A stretch of DNA of 64,000 bases from Spirosoma panaciterrae DSM 21099 (GCF_000374025.1 NZ_KB893190.1:1-64000); one strand, 5' to 3'. Counted from the first letter of the stretch, positions 52,917-62,900 are shown. Notes: generated by a model from the letters alone, not told the origin. A program made the numbers and translations.

Positions 52917-53882
52917 ATGTTAACGAACAAAATTCCCTGGATTATCTTACTTGGTTTGTGGATGGCCGGGTCGACCTGGTGGCATGTCTGCAAAATTAAA
53001 CAGCTATGCGTAGATGACGTAAAAGCAACTCCGGCAACCACCGAAGAAACGGCAGCTCCGACTACCGCAAACGCGTTTATGATAGCGGATGGCGATCGGT
53101 TCAAGCTTGAATTTCCGGGCAATTTTAGTTTTGCGAAATCGGGAGCTAATGCCAACATGAATAGTCTGGGGGGCTCGCTGGATGCCATGGTTGCTTATTT
53201 GAAAGCCAATCCAGGTCGAACCCTCGAAATTAAGGGCTATTATTCAGCAAATGAAACGAATTCCACCTCTTTCCCCAATTTAGGTATTGCACGAGCCGAA
53301 GGGCTAAAGCAGTATCTGGTTCAGCAGGGCATTCCGGCCGGATCGATTACGACATCGGCTGAAGAGCGGAACCTGGCCTTTACAGCCAAAGGAGATTCAC
53401 TTTATGGTGGACTCGATTTTGCCTTTGCCGGGGTAGAGAAGCCGGTCGAAGCTGAGCCAGTGGCCGGTACTACATCCGAACCAATCAAGATTACAAAAGA
53501 AGTTACGGAAAAGGAACTGGCTAACAGCGAGAAGTTTACGTCAGTTTTCAAGCCTATTGACCTGTATTTCCAGTTGGGCGAATCGAATTATATTAAAACC
53601 GAGGATACGAAAAAATTCTTCGGTGAAGCCATTCGCTACCTGGCTGAGCATAAAGACAAAAAGCTTCTGCTTACAGGCCATACGGATAGCTCGGGTCCTG
53701 AAAATGTAAATATGGAACTGTCCCGTGATCGGGCTAACGATGTAAAAGCCAGACTGCGTAAAGCAGGAGTTTCGTCGGAGCAGATCATTGTAAAAGCGAA
53801 AGGTGAAACCGAACCCAAAGCCGATAATAGTACCATGTCGGGTCGAAAAGCAAATCGACGGGTAACGGTGGTTGTTCAGTGA
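52917..53882 (+). CDS. OmpA family protein with two OmpA-like domains
   Basis: 321 residues from ATG 52917. N-terminal hydrophobic helix IPWIILLGLWMAGSTWW. A degenerate OmpA-like domain (about 50-170; LEIKGYYSANETN, GIARAEGLKQYL) and a full one (about 205-321) with TGHTDSSGPENVNMELSRDRA and GRKANRRVTVVV, the peptidoglycan-binding Asp and Arg. It probably ties the envelope to peptidoglycan. First of three plus-strand genes with the HhH proteins. Confidence 0.9.
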   Translation: MLTNKIPWIILLGLWMAGSTWWHVCKIKQLCVDDVKATPATTEETAAPTTANAFMIADGDRFKLEFPGNFSFAKSGANANMNSLGGSLDAMVAYLKANPGRTLEIKGYYSANETNSTSFPNLGIARAEGLKQYLVQQGIPAGSITTSAEERNLAFTAKGDSLYGGLDFAFAGVEKPVEAEPVAGTTSEPIKITKEVTEKELANSEKFTSVFKPIDLYFQLGESNYIKTEDTKKFFGEAIRYLAEHKDKKLLLTGHTDSSGPENVNMELSRDRANDVKARLRKAGVSSEQIIVKAKGETEPKADNSTMSGRKANRRVTVVVQ

Positions 53883-53975
53883 GTCTATTCTAACTTATCC
53901 GGCTTGATGGTTTTACGACGGCTATGAACGGCTGGAGCCATCAAGTCCGAATCTTATAAACTTCTCTACGAATCT

Positions 53976-54467
53976 ATGTTTGACTTAAATCCCCTAAATC
54001 TTCCTAACGCACAGCTACAGCAAATCATTATGCTGGTTGTGTCGGCTGTACTGGGTTTTATTATCGGTTACATTTCACGGCAACGAACCATTCGGGAACT
54101 GGAAGGTGAGCTGGCCAGTACTGAGCGGGCTGTTGACGACTGCCATCGGGAAGCTGTATCGGTAGTTAGTACTGAAGATAGTGAAACGATGGTGTTAAAC
54201 CGAATCCGGTCGCGGGTCAATGAGCTCAATTTTACGCGTATTGGTATGGCATCGGCTACTGAATCCGATGACCTTAAAGAAATTGTGGGTGTTGGGCCGT
54301 TTCTTGAAAAGAAACTACACGCGATAGGTATTTACACCTTTCGGCAAATTGCCAATTTCAACAAGGAAGATATTGATAAGGTCAACGATATCATTGAGTT
54401 TTTTCCCGGTCGCATCGAACGCGACGATTGGGTAGGGCAGGCCAATCAGTTGGCAAAGAAAAAATAA
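53976..54467 (+). CDS. membrane-anchored helix-hairpin-helix protein, paralogue 1
   Basis: 163 residues. One N-terminal membrane helix (IIMLVVSAVLGFIIGYI), a short coiled segment, then a C-terminal domain with DDLKEIVGVGPFLEKKLHAI and GIYTFRQIANFNKEDIDKVN. GVGPFLEKKLHAIGI is a helix-hairpin-helix of the flap endonuclease-like 5' nuclease type, but catalytic acidic residues of such nucleases are not present. DNA or protein binding at the membrane is inferred. Shares about its last 80 residues with the next gene. Confidence 0.78.
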   Translation: MFDLNPLNLPNAQLQQIIMLVVSAVLGFIIGYISRQRTIRELEGELASTERAVDDCHREAVSVVSTEDSETMVLNRIRSRVNELNFTRIGMASATESDDLKEIVGVGPFLEKKLHAIGIYTFRQIANFNKEDIDKVNDIIEFFPGRIERDDWVGQANQLAKKK

Positions 54468-54562
54468 ACGTCAGGTCTCTGAATCCAGGTTTCGAGTTGG
54501 CAATGGTCAATAGAACGAAATATGGAATCTGAACCATTAAATTCCTTAAACCATAATCCGTT

Positions 54563-55300
54563 ATGTTTGGATTAGATCCTTTTAGCCGCCCGGTGGCTAT
54601 TTCCGAAATACTCATTTTACTGGCTCTGGCCGCTTTTATTGGCTGGTTGTTGGGCCGTTTGATTTTAGCTGGGCGTATTAATGCGCTTCGGACAGCAGTA
54701 GCAGAAAAAGAGAACGAACTGGAAGAGTGCCGCCGGGCCAAAGTTTCGGGAAAGGCGACTAGTGTAAAACCAATGCGTACTGAGCCGATTTTAGAAACTC
54801 CTCCAGCTTACGTCCATGCTGATCCGTTATTGCCAGCTATAGCGCCTGACGATACCCCCGAACTCATCAATGAAGATCTGGTAGTCCCTCTGGTAAACGT
54901 GCCCGTTGAGGAGCCGGTGGTAATTTCGACGCCAGTTGCCCCAGTGGTTCCAGAAATACAGCCTGCTTCGGTTGAAATGCCCATTGTTGCTGGAAATTCT
55001 GAATCGGCTGTACTCAATCGGATTGCCGCTCGGGCCAGTGAAATAAACTTTGATCGAATCGGTCGGGCGTCCGCTTCGGAAGCTGATGATCTGAAAGACA
55101 TTGTTGGGGTTGGCCCATTTCTGGAACGTAAGCTCCATAGCTTGGGCATTTATACGTTTCGGCAGGTCGCTAACTTTACTAAAGATGATATCGATAAAGT
55201 TAATGAGATCATCGAATTCTTCCCTGGGCGCATCGAGCGAGATAACTGGGTAGAGCAATCAAAAGAATTCTACAAAAAGAAATACGGGAATAAGAACTGA
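54563..55300 (+). CDS. membrane-anchored helix-hairpin-helix protein, paralogue 2
   Basis: 245 residues. Membrane helix at residues 10-30 (ILILLALAAFIGWLLGRLIL), a coiled stretch, a Pro/Val/Glu-rich linker of about 80 residues (EEPVVISTPVAPVVPEIQP), then a C-terminal domain nearly the same as in paralogue 1 (DDLKDIVGVGPFLERKLHSL). The linker is the main difference and would lengthen the reach from the membrane. Tandem duplication followed by linker growth is likely. Confidence 0.78.
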   Translation: MFGLDPFSRPVAISEILILLALAAFIGWLLGRLILAGRINALRTAVAEKENELEECRRAKVSGKATSVKPMRTEPILETPPAYVHADPLLPAIAPDDTPELINEDLVVPLVNVPVEEPVVISTPVAPVVPEIQPASVEMPIVAGNSESAVLNRIAARASEINFDRIGRASASEADDLKDIVGVGPFLERKLHSLGIYTFRQVANFTKDDIDKVNEIIEFFPGRIERDNWVEQSKEFYKKKYGNKN

Positions 55301-55311
55301 TTCGCGTTTAC

Positions 55312-55365
55312 CCAAACCGAGCGAGCCCCGATAGAGTAGTGCCTATCGGGGCTCGCTCGGTTTGG
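55312..55365. repeat. 23-bp-stem hairpin between convergent genes
   Basis: Perfect inverted repeat (55312-55334 with 55343-55365), 8-nt loop, GC-rich, without T-runs. It lies between the HhH paralogue 2 and nth genes. Confidence 0.85.
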
Positions 55366-55397
55366 TCAGGCACTTTCCTGTTTCGTCGGTTTGGGCG

Positions 55398-56114
55398 TTA
55401 TTTTTTGCGGATGGGCGTGCTGCTCAAGATGGCTTTACCCCCCTGTTGATAGAAATCGCATAAATCCTGTAGCAGGCATTCGTTGCATCTGGGTGTGTAC
55501 CAGGTACAGGTTCGTTGCCCATGCCAATAAAAATGTTTGTGAAAATTAAACAGCACCAGCGGCTCTTTAGGCAAATAGGACAGAAGTACGGAATGGGCTT
55601 TCCCGGCACTCACTTTTGGCCCGATAAGTCCCAGACGCTGGGTGACCCGATGAACATGGGTATCGACAGGTAAAACAGGTTTGTGGAATTTGAAAAGCAG
55701 GAGCAGGGTCGCCGTTTTTAAGCCAATACCTGGTAAACTTGTGAGCCAGTGCATAGCCTCTTCGGTGGACAGATCGTTTAAAAAATCAATGTTGGCCGAA
55801 CCCGTTTCCCTGAAAAGATGCGCTAGCAAATTTTGTATGTAAGGCGCCTTGACTTCGGGGTACGTAACGGTTTTGATCGCATCGATTAATTCTAAAAGAG
55901 GGGCGTCCCGAACCTGCTCCCAGTTGGGAAACCGTTCGCGAAGAGTTTTATAGGCAATAACCTCGTTGGCATGCGTTGTACGATGCGAAAGAATCGTCCC
56001 AATTAACTCATGGATTGGGTCAGAATAGCCCTGAATAGCCTGGGTACCATACGCTTTGGTTAGTCGTTCATGGGCAACCCAGGTCTTCGATGCGGATTCG
56101 GAAGGGAGTGGCAT
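55398..56114 (-). CDS. nth: endonuclease III-like HhH-GPD DNA glycosylase
   Basis: 238 residues. The HhH motif LPGIGLKTATLLLLF carries the catalytic Lys, VDTHVHRVTQRLGL the catalytic Asp, and the C-terminal CTWYTPRCNECLLQDLC has the spacing C-x6-C-x2-C-x5-C of the 4Fe-4S cluster. All key residues are present. It removes oxidised pyrimidines and nicks abasic sites. It could be a close relative with altered specificity, since it is slightly diverged from classic Nth. Confidence 0.88.
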   Translation of the reverse strand: MPLPSESASKTWVAHERLTKAYGTQAIQGYSDPIHELIGTILSHRTTHANEVIAYKTLRERFPNWEQVRDAPLLELIDAIKTVTYPEVKAPYIQNLLAHLFRETGSANIDFLNDLSTEEAMHWLTSLPGIGLKTATLLLLFKFHKPVLPVDTHVHRVTQRLGLIGPKVSAGKAHSVLLSYLPKEPLVLFNFHKHFYWHGQRTCTWYTPRCNECLLQDLCDFYQQGGKAILSSTPIRKK

Positions 56115-56214
56115 GTAAACACGGCGGATTCAACGGAACAATGGTTGCCTGATTGAACCCGCCCTATGAGCGAATGTTTACGGATTGCCGCCCGTTACCA
56201 GAAAAGCGCTAGAC

Positions 56215-56922
56215 CTAGTCTTTCTTTCGGAGGTAGATATTATTGCTGATTGATTCCAGTTGAACGTTTGGGCCGCCCCCGTTGAGCGTGCCTTCAAGCA
56301 GGTAACCAACTATCGGATTTTTATCTTTTTTGTTCTTAAAGGCAATTTCCATGTCGGAATAGACCTCGCCGGTAATGGTTTTCATCGCTACGTTAGCGCC
56401 TTTCGACCTGGGCCAGCTCATATCGACAAAACCACTGATCGTTTTAGCGTAGACCGCTTCAGTAGCTCCCTGAATATCAATGTTTCCATTGATGGTTTCC
56501 AGTTTCAGCCGGGCATGACGGGGCAGATTGACGACATAGTTAATTTTGCTGCATACATAATACGACTTACCATTGGAGTCGGTCTGCCACCGATGGCCAT
56601 CGCCCGGACAATCTTCGGCTTTGCCTTCTTTTACTTTCTCTTTGTCGAAATCCGTTTTTACACTCACTTCGCTGTCAGAAGAATTGGTTGTGACAACCAG
56701 CGCATCATCCAGTTTACCGCCATTGATGGTGGCAGCTATGTGCACCGACAGGTCGGGCTTGTCCCAGTAACGAACCTGAATACTGTCGCCAAAACGTAGA
56801 TTAAGATTGACCGACTGATTAGCAGATACAGGCATTGTTTTTTGAACGATCCGTTGCGCAATGGCAGACGGCATAAGCAGGGACAGAACCCCAATCGAGT
56901 ATAGGAATAGGCTGTTTTTCAT
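56215..56922 (-). CDS. secreted DUF4097-like beta-repeat protein, paralogue 1
   Basis: 235 residues. Signal peptide (LFLYSIGVLSLLMPSAIA). The rest is a right-handed beta-type repeat: LNLRFGDSIQVRYWDKPDLS, ARLKLETINGNIDIQGATEA and KTISGFVDMSWP, VAMKTITGEVYSDMEI. Such putative adhesin domains often sit beside ECF sigma or regulator genes. It has one Cys pair (ECPGDGHRW, YYVCSK) in a loop. It lies 23 bases after the next paralogue, same strand. Confidence 0.8.
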   Translation of the reverse strand: MKNSLFLYSIGVLSLLMPSAIAQRIVQKTMPVSANQSVNLNLRFGDSIQVRYWDKPDLSVHIAATINGGKLDDALVVTTNSSDSEVSVKTDFDKEKVKEGKAEDCPGDGHRWQTDSNGKSYYVCSKINYVVNLPRHARLKLETINGNIDIQGATEAVYAKTISGFVDMSWPRSKGANVAMKTITGEVYSDMEIAFKNKKDKNPIVGYLLEGTLNGGGPNVQLESISNNIYLRKKD

Positions 56923-56945
56923 GGGAGTTAAGTTGATCGATGTGT

Positions 56946-57725
56946 TTATTTCTGCTTACGGATATAAATGTTACTGTTAATCGTCTTGAGTTGAATATCA
57001 ACGCCACCGCCATTGGTTGTGCCATTAATCGAATGACTACCACCTACCCGTGCCAACCCATCTTTAGAATTCTTGATACCCAGATCGAAGTCCGTGTACA
57101 TTTCACCATGAATGGTTTGGAGCTTCATGTTCGATTTGGTGCTGGCTGGTAGCGTAATGTCGATTTCGCCATTGATGGTCGAAATGGCTGTCGGCTTTTC
57201 CTGATCGATACTCGAAAAGACGATGTTTATTTCGCCGTTGGTCGTGTTTGCCACGACGGGTCCAGTCACATTCTTCAGCTCCATCGAGCCGTTGTTGGTC
57301 TTGAGTTCCAGATCACCGTCCATGTTGCTGATGCTAACGTCTGCTTTTTGCCAGTTGGTCTGCTGATAAAGTATCCCAACTTTTCGTGGAAGTTTGATCG
57401 TATACTTAATTGACTTTCGGGTCGCTTTTTCGATTTTTAGGCCACCACTTTCGGGTGTTACCGCCAATCCGAGCCCTGTATTATCTACAGCCGTGTAGTA
57501 AAGCGGTTTTAGCCCTTTGGCGCGTTCGGGAGGAGCTTCGTACCCGGAGTTCGCCTGAATCACGACCTCATCCCCGTTGTACCCCTCGATTCTTAGGTCA
57601 CCCGCATCAATGTCAATCGTTACTTTTTTGTCTTTGGTATTGGATAGTTTGGCTTTGTATTCCTGTGCCTGGGCGTTGGATAGACACAATAAGAGACTGG
57701 CACTCAATACTAGGAGCGTTTTCAT
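56946..57725 (-). CDS. secreted DUF4097-like beta-repeat protein, paralogue 2
   Basis: 259 residues from MKTLLVLSASLLLCLSNAQA at 57725. The signal peptide is clear. Repeats VTIDIDAGDLRIEGYNGDEV, VSISNMDGDLELKTNNGSME and TAISTINGEIDITLPAS match paralogue 1. Function unknown; surface or periplasmic. Confidence 0.82.
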   Translation of the reverse strand: MKTLLVLSASLLLCLSNAQAQEYKAKLSNTKDKKVTIDIDAGDLRIEGYNGDEVVIQANSGYEAPPERAKGLKPLYYTAVDNTGLGLAVTPESGGLKIEKATRKSIKYTIKLPRKVGILYQQTNWQKADVSISNMDGDLELKTNNGSMELKNVTGPVVANTTNGEINIVFSSIDQEKPTAISTINGEIDITLPASTKSNMKLQTIHGEMYTDFDLGIKNSKDGLARVGGSHSINGTTNGGGVDIQLKTINSNIYIRKQK

Positions 57726-57783
57726 GGTTGTTGTATTTGGAAAATGTAGACTAAAAAAAGAAAGAGAAGAGATGACTAACAGA

Positions 57784-58569
57784 TCAGGAAGGTGAACCCC
57801 GTCCCTGTACCAGATGATTAATGCCTTCTTCCGCTTTTTGACGAACGGCATCCAGCACCTGTTGATTTTGTACCAACCGCTGCATTTCATCGACGGCACG
57901 TTTCTCTTTCATCGTGACGAGGGCATCGATCAGGCTAATTTGCAGGTTAGGGTCGGTCTGAATTTTTAGCGACTGAATCAGGGCTTCACGCACCCCCGGC
58001 TCATTGGCAAAGTGAGTAAGTGCCTGACAGGCCGCTAATCGTACGTTTACATTGGCATCGAAATTCAGGGTGTTGATGAGCAATTGGGTAATGTCCTGAT
58101 CGATCTGTTCTAGCTCATAGCTTTGATTGACCGCCTGGATACGCTCGCTGGCTGATGTTTTCGGTAAATGCTCAAACTGTAGCACCTGTTTCATCGCTAT
58201 GGCAGATGGAGTTTCAGCCGACGAGGTAATGCCACCTGCTGAATCCGAGCGCCAGTGGTTATAAACCAGGCCTCCGGCAAAGCCCAGGATGATCAGGGAT
58301 ACACTGGCCGCTAATCGACGAACCCAGGTAGTAAAGCCAGCAAAACGATTTGGTTCGGACGCCGTGAGTTTGGCGGCTAACTTACTTGTGAAAGCAAAGG
58401 ATGGATGTTGGTTCCGGGCATTGGCAAAATACCGGAACTGATCGGCATGGCTCTGCAAATGGGCAGGGATCGAACCCTCCTGAAAGAACTGCCGTAACAG
58501 TTTTTCTTCCTGAAGTGTGGTTTCACCCTCGTAGTATTTCTCCAGCAGTTGTTCAATGTCCGGCTTCAT
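57784..58569 (-). CDS. anti-sigma-factor-like membrane protein with HEAT repeats
   Basis: 261 residues from MKPDIEQLLEKYYEGETT at 58569. The cytosolic N-terminus (1-75) resembles a short anti-sigma domain, then one membrane helix (LAASVSLIILGFAGGLVYN, about 85-103), then a periplasmic part with HEAT-like helices (VNVRLAACQALTHFANEPGV; LQISLIDALVTMKEKRAVDE). It overlaps the sigma gene by 17 bases, which supports translational coupling. HEAT repeats in the sensing half are unusual and may bind a protein or peptide. Confidence 0.75.
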   Translation of the reverse strand: MKPDIEQLLEKYYEGETTLQEEKLLRQFFQEGSIPAHLQSHADQFRYFANARNQHPSFAFTSKLAAKLTASEPNRFAGFTTWVRRLAASVSLIILGFAGGLVYNHWRSDSAGGITSSAETPSAIAMKQVLQFEHLPKTSASERIQAVNQSYELEQIDQDITQLLINTLNFDANVNVRLAACQALTHFANEPGVREALIQSLKIQTDPNLQISLIDALVTMKEKRAVDEMQRLVQNQQVLDAVRQKAEEGINHLVQGRGSPS

Positions 58570-59071
58570 AATCATTGACTTTAAGGTAATTCTGCCGTAG
58601 CCGTTGGCGAGCCCTCGACAAAATCACACGTATATTATTAATACTGACCCCCGTTACCTGTTCGATCTCTTCGAAGCTATATTCTTCAACATCGCGCAGG
58701 TGGAGAATGAGCTTCTGCTGGTCAGGCAGATCGTCGATGAGTGTTCGCATAAGATCAGCACTGTCGGCTACTTCAACCTGTCGATAGGGGGAAGCGTCTT
58801 CAGCCTGAATGCCGAGAAGTGTAGATTCATCGGTGTACTTGCGTCTGGCATGAGCTTTTAGCCGATCCAGACACAAATTCTTCGTCATCTGTACGGCTAG
58901 TGCCTCGATGCTCGTGTAGGCTTCTAATTGTTGTCGATTGGTCCATAGCCGTAACAATACATCCTGTAAGGCGTCTTCGGCTTCTTCACGGTTGCGAAGA
59001 AACAATTGCGCCAAGCGGAACAGGCGTCCCTGAACGGGTAAGATGCGTTGTTTGAAGGCTTGTAAATCCAT
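58553..59071 (-). CDS. ECF-type RNA polymerase sigma factor
   Basis: 172 residues from MDLQAFKQRILPVQG at 59071. Region 2 has NREEAEDALQDVLLRLW; region 4 has LPDQQKLILHLRDVEEYSFEEI and the recognition helix NNIRVILSRARQRLRQ. It should drive its own operon (sigma, HEAT protein, two DUF4097 proteins). An inverted repeat lies 46-71 bases upstream. Confidence 0.92.
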   Translation of the reverse strand: MDLQAFKQRILPVQGRLFRLAQLFLRNREEAEDALQDVLLRLWTNRQQLEAYTSIEALAVQMTKNLCLDRLKAHARRKYTDESTLLGIQAEDASPYRQVEVADSADLMRTLIDDLPDQQKLILHLRDVEEYSFEEIEQVTGVSINNIRVILSRARQRLRQNYLKVNDYEAGH

Positions 59072-59116
59072 ATCAATGGCAAAGACGACTGGCATAGTAA
59101 AACATTACAGGCTTTC

Positions 59117-59142
59117 TTGAAAATTTTTAAAATTTTTCAAGG
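59117..59142. repeat. CTTGAAAA/TTTTCAAG inverted repeat upstream of the sigma gene
   Basis: 8-bp arms separated by 10 A/T bases, 46 bases upstream of the sigma start; a possible operator or ECF promoter part. Confidence 0.4.
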
Positions 59143-59282
59143 CGCTATGTAATGGAACAGATCAACCCTAGGGAGTTTTAAAGTAGACGGTGATGCTGGC
59201 ATGGAAATTGTTCTGGAGAATAAGTAGATTTCTTAGGTGATGCTGATTGTGAACGCGAGGGGAGGGCTACAGGAGAGCCTAT

Positions 59283-59350
59283 AAAAAACGACTTTCCAGT
59301 GAACCTATGTGGCCGCTTAAAGAAGCCCCATGAATCACTGGAAAGTCGTT
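59283..59350 (-). terminator. terminator of the LytTR gene
   Basis: 16-bp perfect stem (59287-59302 with 59335-59350), 32-nt loop, then a T-run on the minus strand, 22 bases past the LytTR stop. Confidence 0.85.
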
Positions 59351-59371
59351 GGTAGAAGAAGCAGAAAGTAA

Positions 59372-59767
59372 TTAATTTACATACGAACGCTGATTCGTTA
59401 ATTGCCGGCGGACCAAACTCCAGCGACGGCGTGATACGGGTAGAACTTCACCCGTAGTTAAATGGACCAGACCACCTGTTTCGGTCCGCTCTAACCGTTC
59501 AACAAACTGCCGATTGACGACGCAGTTGCGGTGAAGGCGAATGAAAAGCTCAGCAGGCAGTTGTGGAGAATAATACTTTAAGGTGCGGGGCATCAGCATA
59601 CGCCGACCATCAGCCCAGTTCAACCAGCTATAGTTGGCAACGGCCTGTAGATAGACTAAATCTGATACTGAAAAAAGCTGACGACCTGTTTCCCGAAGGT
59701 AAAGCTTGAGAGGGGGCCATTCCATTGGTGTTGACCGGTTCGAAAAAGAAAAGACGGACATTGACAT
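59372..59767 (-). CDS. LytTR DNA-binding domain protein
   Basis: 131 residues with the start set at ATG 59767; ATGs at 59827, 59761 and 59725 are alternatives, the last giving just the domain. It is a bare LytTR domain: LFSVSDLVYLQAVANYSWLN, LMPRTLKYYSPQLP, FIRLHRNCVVNRQFVERLER and LTTGEVLPVSRRRWSLV. It lacks a receiver domain, so it may act constitutively or through another partner. It ends 600 bases from the large hybrid sensor gene on the same strand. Confidence 0.85.
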   Translation of the reverse strand: MSMSVFSFSNRSTPMEWPPLKLYLRETGRQLFSVSDLVYLQAVANYSWLNWADGRRMLMPRTLKYYSPQLPAELFIRLHRNCVVNRQFVERLERTETGGLVHLTTGEVLPVSRRRWSLVRRQLTNQRSYVN

Positions 59768-59985
59768 AAGCGTAATACTTTTCTTGAGATCGATGAGTAA
59801 GTAATACTTACGCAATACTAATCGCAATGGCCGCTCTGCTCTTGCTGTTTCGTAACAAGCACTATAAAATTTGTAACATACGGTTCGTATAGAGGTAATA
59901 ATACGCTACAAATAGCCGAGTAAGCACCAGCCAACAGTTTGATATGGATAAACCTGTAGTAAAATTGTACTAAATGGAAACCGGA

Positions 59986-62900
59986 TCAGGCTACTTCATG
60001 ACGGTTCTGATCAACGTACTCGGAGGGGGTTACGTGGTACTGGTCTTTAAACACTTTGGAGAAGTAAGCAGGTGTATCGAAGCCTACCCGGTCGGCTACT
60101 TCAGATACGGATACACCAGTTAGCAATAATTCGGCGGCCCGCTTCAACCGGACCATTCGGATCAGTTCGTTAGGCGAAAGCCCCGACATAGCCTTTACCT
60201 TTCGATTCAGATGCATCCGACTCATGCCAATAGCCATCGCTAACGGTTCTACGCCAAACGTCGAATCGTCGAGTCGCTCTTCCAGTATCGCGTAAATTCG
60301 GTTCATAAACTCGTCCTGCGGGTCCTGGCTGGTCGTAGGTAAATTGCCCTGACGCAACAGTTGGGTCCGAAAATGTTGACGCATCCGCTGCTGATGTTCC
60401 AGGCGATTGCGCACCCTGGCCTGAAGTTCGGCGACCTGGAATGGTTTGGCCAGGTAATCATCGGCTCCAGCCGATAGTCCTTCTATACGGCTCTCAGTCG
60501 ATGCCTTGGCCGTCAGGAGGAGGATAGGAATGTGACTCGTTACCGGATTACTTTTCAGTTGGCGACAAAGCTCATAACCATCCATTTCAGGCATCAGGAC
60601 ATCACTGATAATCATGTCTGGACCTTCTGCCATGGCGGTATTAACCCCAGTCTGCCCATTGTTAACCCGCTTGACACGCCATTCGGGGTTCAGAGTCGAT
60701 ACAATGTAATCGGCCAGCTCGTCATTGTCCTCTACCAGCAACAGACGAAACACTTTTTCTTCGGGGGCCTCCTGTATCGTCGAAACTTGTTCAGTAGCAG
60801 TTGATGGGGCCATCAGCTCTGATTTTGTTGCTTGCTCGGCTACGAGTTCCGCTCGGGCTTGTCGGCATTGAAGAGAGACCGTAAAGGTGGTTCCATCCAG
60901 CGGCTTACTTTTTACTGATAGGGTTCCCTGCATTATTTCGACCAACTCTTTAACCAGAGCCAGGCCAATACCTGACCCACCGACAGCCCCTTCGGCCAGT
61001 GGATTGGCCTGATAAAAGCGGTCAAAAATGTGCGGCAGTTTTTCGGGAGGAATCGGAGGACCTGTATTATGAACCGATACGCGAATCAGATCAGTATTGG
61101 CTGAATTAGAGAGAGCCGGGTCCAGCGGCTCAACCGTGATTTGAATTGTGATCGTCCCGCTATCGTTGGTAAACTTAAAGGCGTTCGACAACAGATTTGC
61201 CAGGATTTTCTCGATTTTGTCTGGGTCGAACCAATAATAAGGCTGCGTAAACTGATGGGTCAGGTTTAATTGTATGTGTTTACGCTGGGCTTCATCTGTA
61301 AAAACAGCAACTACTCGCTGGATAAACTCGGGTAGGTCGCCGGGGCTTGGCGTGATCGTCAGGTTTCCGGCATCGAGTTTGGCCAGATCGAGCAATTCGT
61401 TGATCAGTCGTAGTAATCGATTGGCATTCCGATAGATAAGGGCCAGACGATTGAAATAGGGAGAATCGGCTGTATCGGTCAATACCTGTTCTAACGGTGT
61501 TAGAATTAGGGTTAATGGAGTACGAAGCTCGTGAGTGATATTGGCAAAGAACCGTGATTTGACCTCGTCGAGATGTTTGAGCTGAATGGACTCCTGCTCA
61601 CGGAGCTGCATTTGGTTCTTCTGGTGTAATCGGCGGATTCGGATTCGAATAAATAAAAGCAGTGCTCCCACCAGCAGCAGGGCATAAAGGGTATACGCCC
61701 ACCAGGTGGCCCAAAGTGGAGGCTCAATGACGATACGCAACGCATGTGTGTGAGGACTCCAGACACCTGATGTATTGGAGGCATTCACTATAAACGTGTA
61801 CGTTTTGGGAGTTAGGTTGGTATAAGTCGCTGTTGAGATATTTCCGCTATAAATCCAGTCCTTGTCCAATCCCAACAGTTTATATCGATACTGATTTTTG
61901 TGGGGCTGGTTGAACTCAAGCGCTGCAAAATCAATCGATAAAAAGTTCTGGTGGTTAGACAGAACAATTTCCTGCGTTTCGTTAATGTCTTTATCGATGG
62001 GTGAGTCAGATGTGTTGGCTGTTACCAGCTGGTTATTGATCCGAAAAGCAGTCAGTACGACGGTGGGTTTGACAGCATCTTCGCTGATTCGGCTGGGATC
62101 GAAGGTAGTATAGCCACCAACACCACCAAAAATGAGCCGGCCATCGGGCAGGGTAACATCATAAAATTGTTTGAATTCTTCACTCGGAAGCCCATCATCG
62201 GCCATGTAGGTTCGCACGTCGTGTGTTCGGGTATCAAATCGGCATAACCCCCGATTGGTACTTAGCCAGAGATGGCCCTTGTTGTCGGTGCGAATGGCGT
62301 ATATGACGTTGGTCGATAGAGCTTTACCAACTGGAAACCGCTCAATATAGCCAGTCATTTTGTCGAGCCGGCAAAGGCCTTCGCCAAATGTGCCAATCCA
62401 CAGATAGTTGTACTGTATCGGGTCCTGTGCCAGACAGAGTAAGGAGTTGCCGGGGAGTGCGTGCGGATTGCCAGCTACACTTTGCCAATGAATGAGCCGT
62501 TTGCTGGGCAGATCGGCTCGAAGTAGCCCGTGGTTTTCCGTTGCCAGATAGATGCGCCCTCCATCCACAACCATACTGGTAATGTTGTAAGGGTGGTTGG
62601 CTGGTAGCGGGAGTGGAAAGGCGGTAAACGTTTGCAGATCGGCATTATAGCGCACTACGGCCTGATTTGATGGGCCTAAAAGCCCCCAAAGCTCACCCTG
62701 TGCGCCGGTTGCCAGTGCCGCAAAACGAAAATTGCCGTTGGGCAGCCAGCGCGTTTCGACACCTGTAGGCTGTACCGCTACAAACAATTGGCGGGTAGCA
62801 TCGTATCGATAAGGAGGAGTTTGTAGGCTACTGACCCAAAGCGCCCGACGACCGTCGAACAAATAGCGAATCCCCGAAGGCGACTGCTGACGTATGGCTT

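Larger units (their letters stand above)
59072..59371. other. intergenic region upstream of the ECF sigma gene (300 bp)
   Basis: Contains the A/T-rich inverted repeat at 59117-59142 and the terminator at 59283-59350. Nothing else was recognised. Confidence 0.5.

Noticed and set aside
55312-55365. Ordinary intrinsic terminator
   Set aside because: The stem is perfect but no T-run follows in either direction, so it is listed as a hairpin only.
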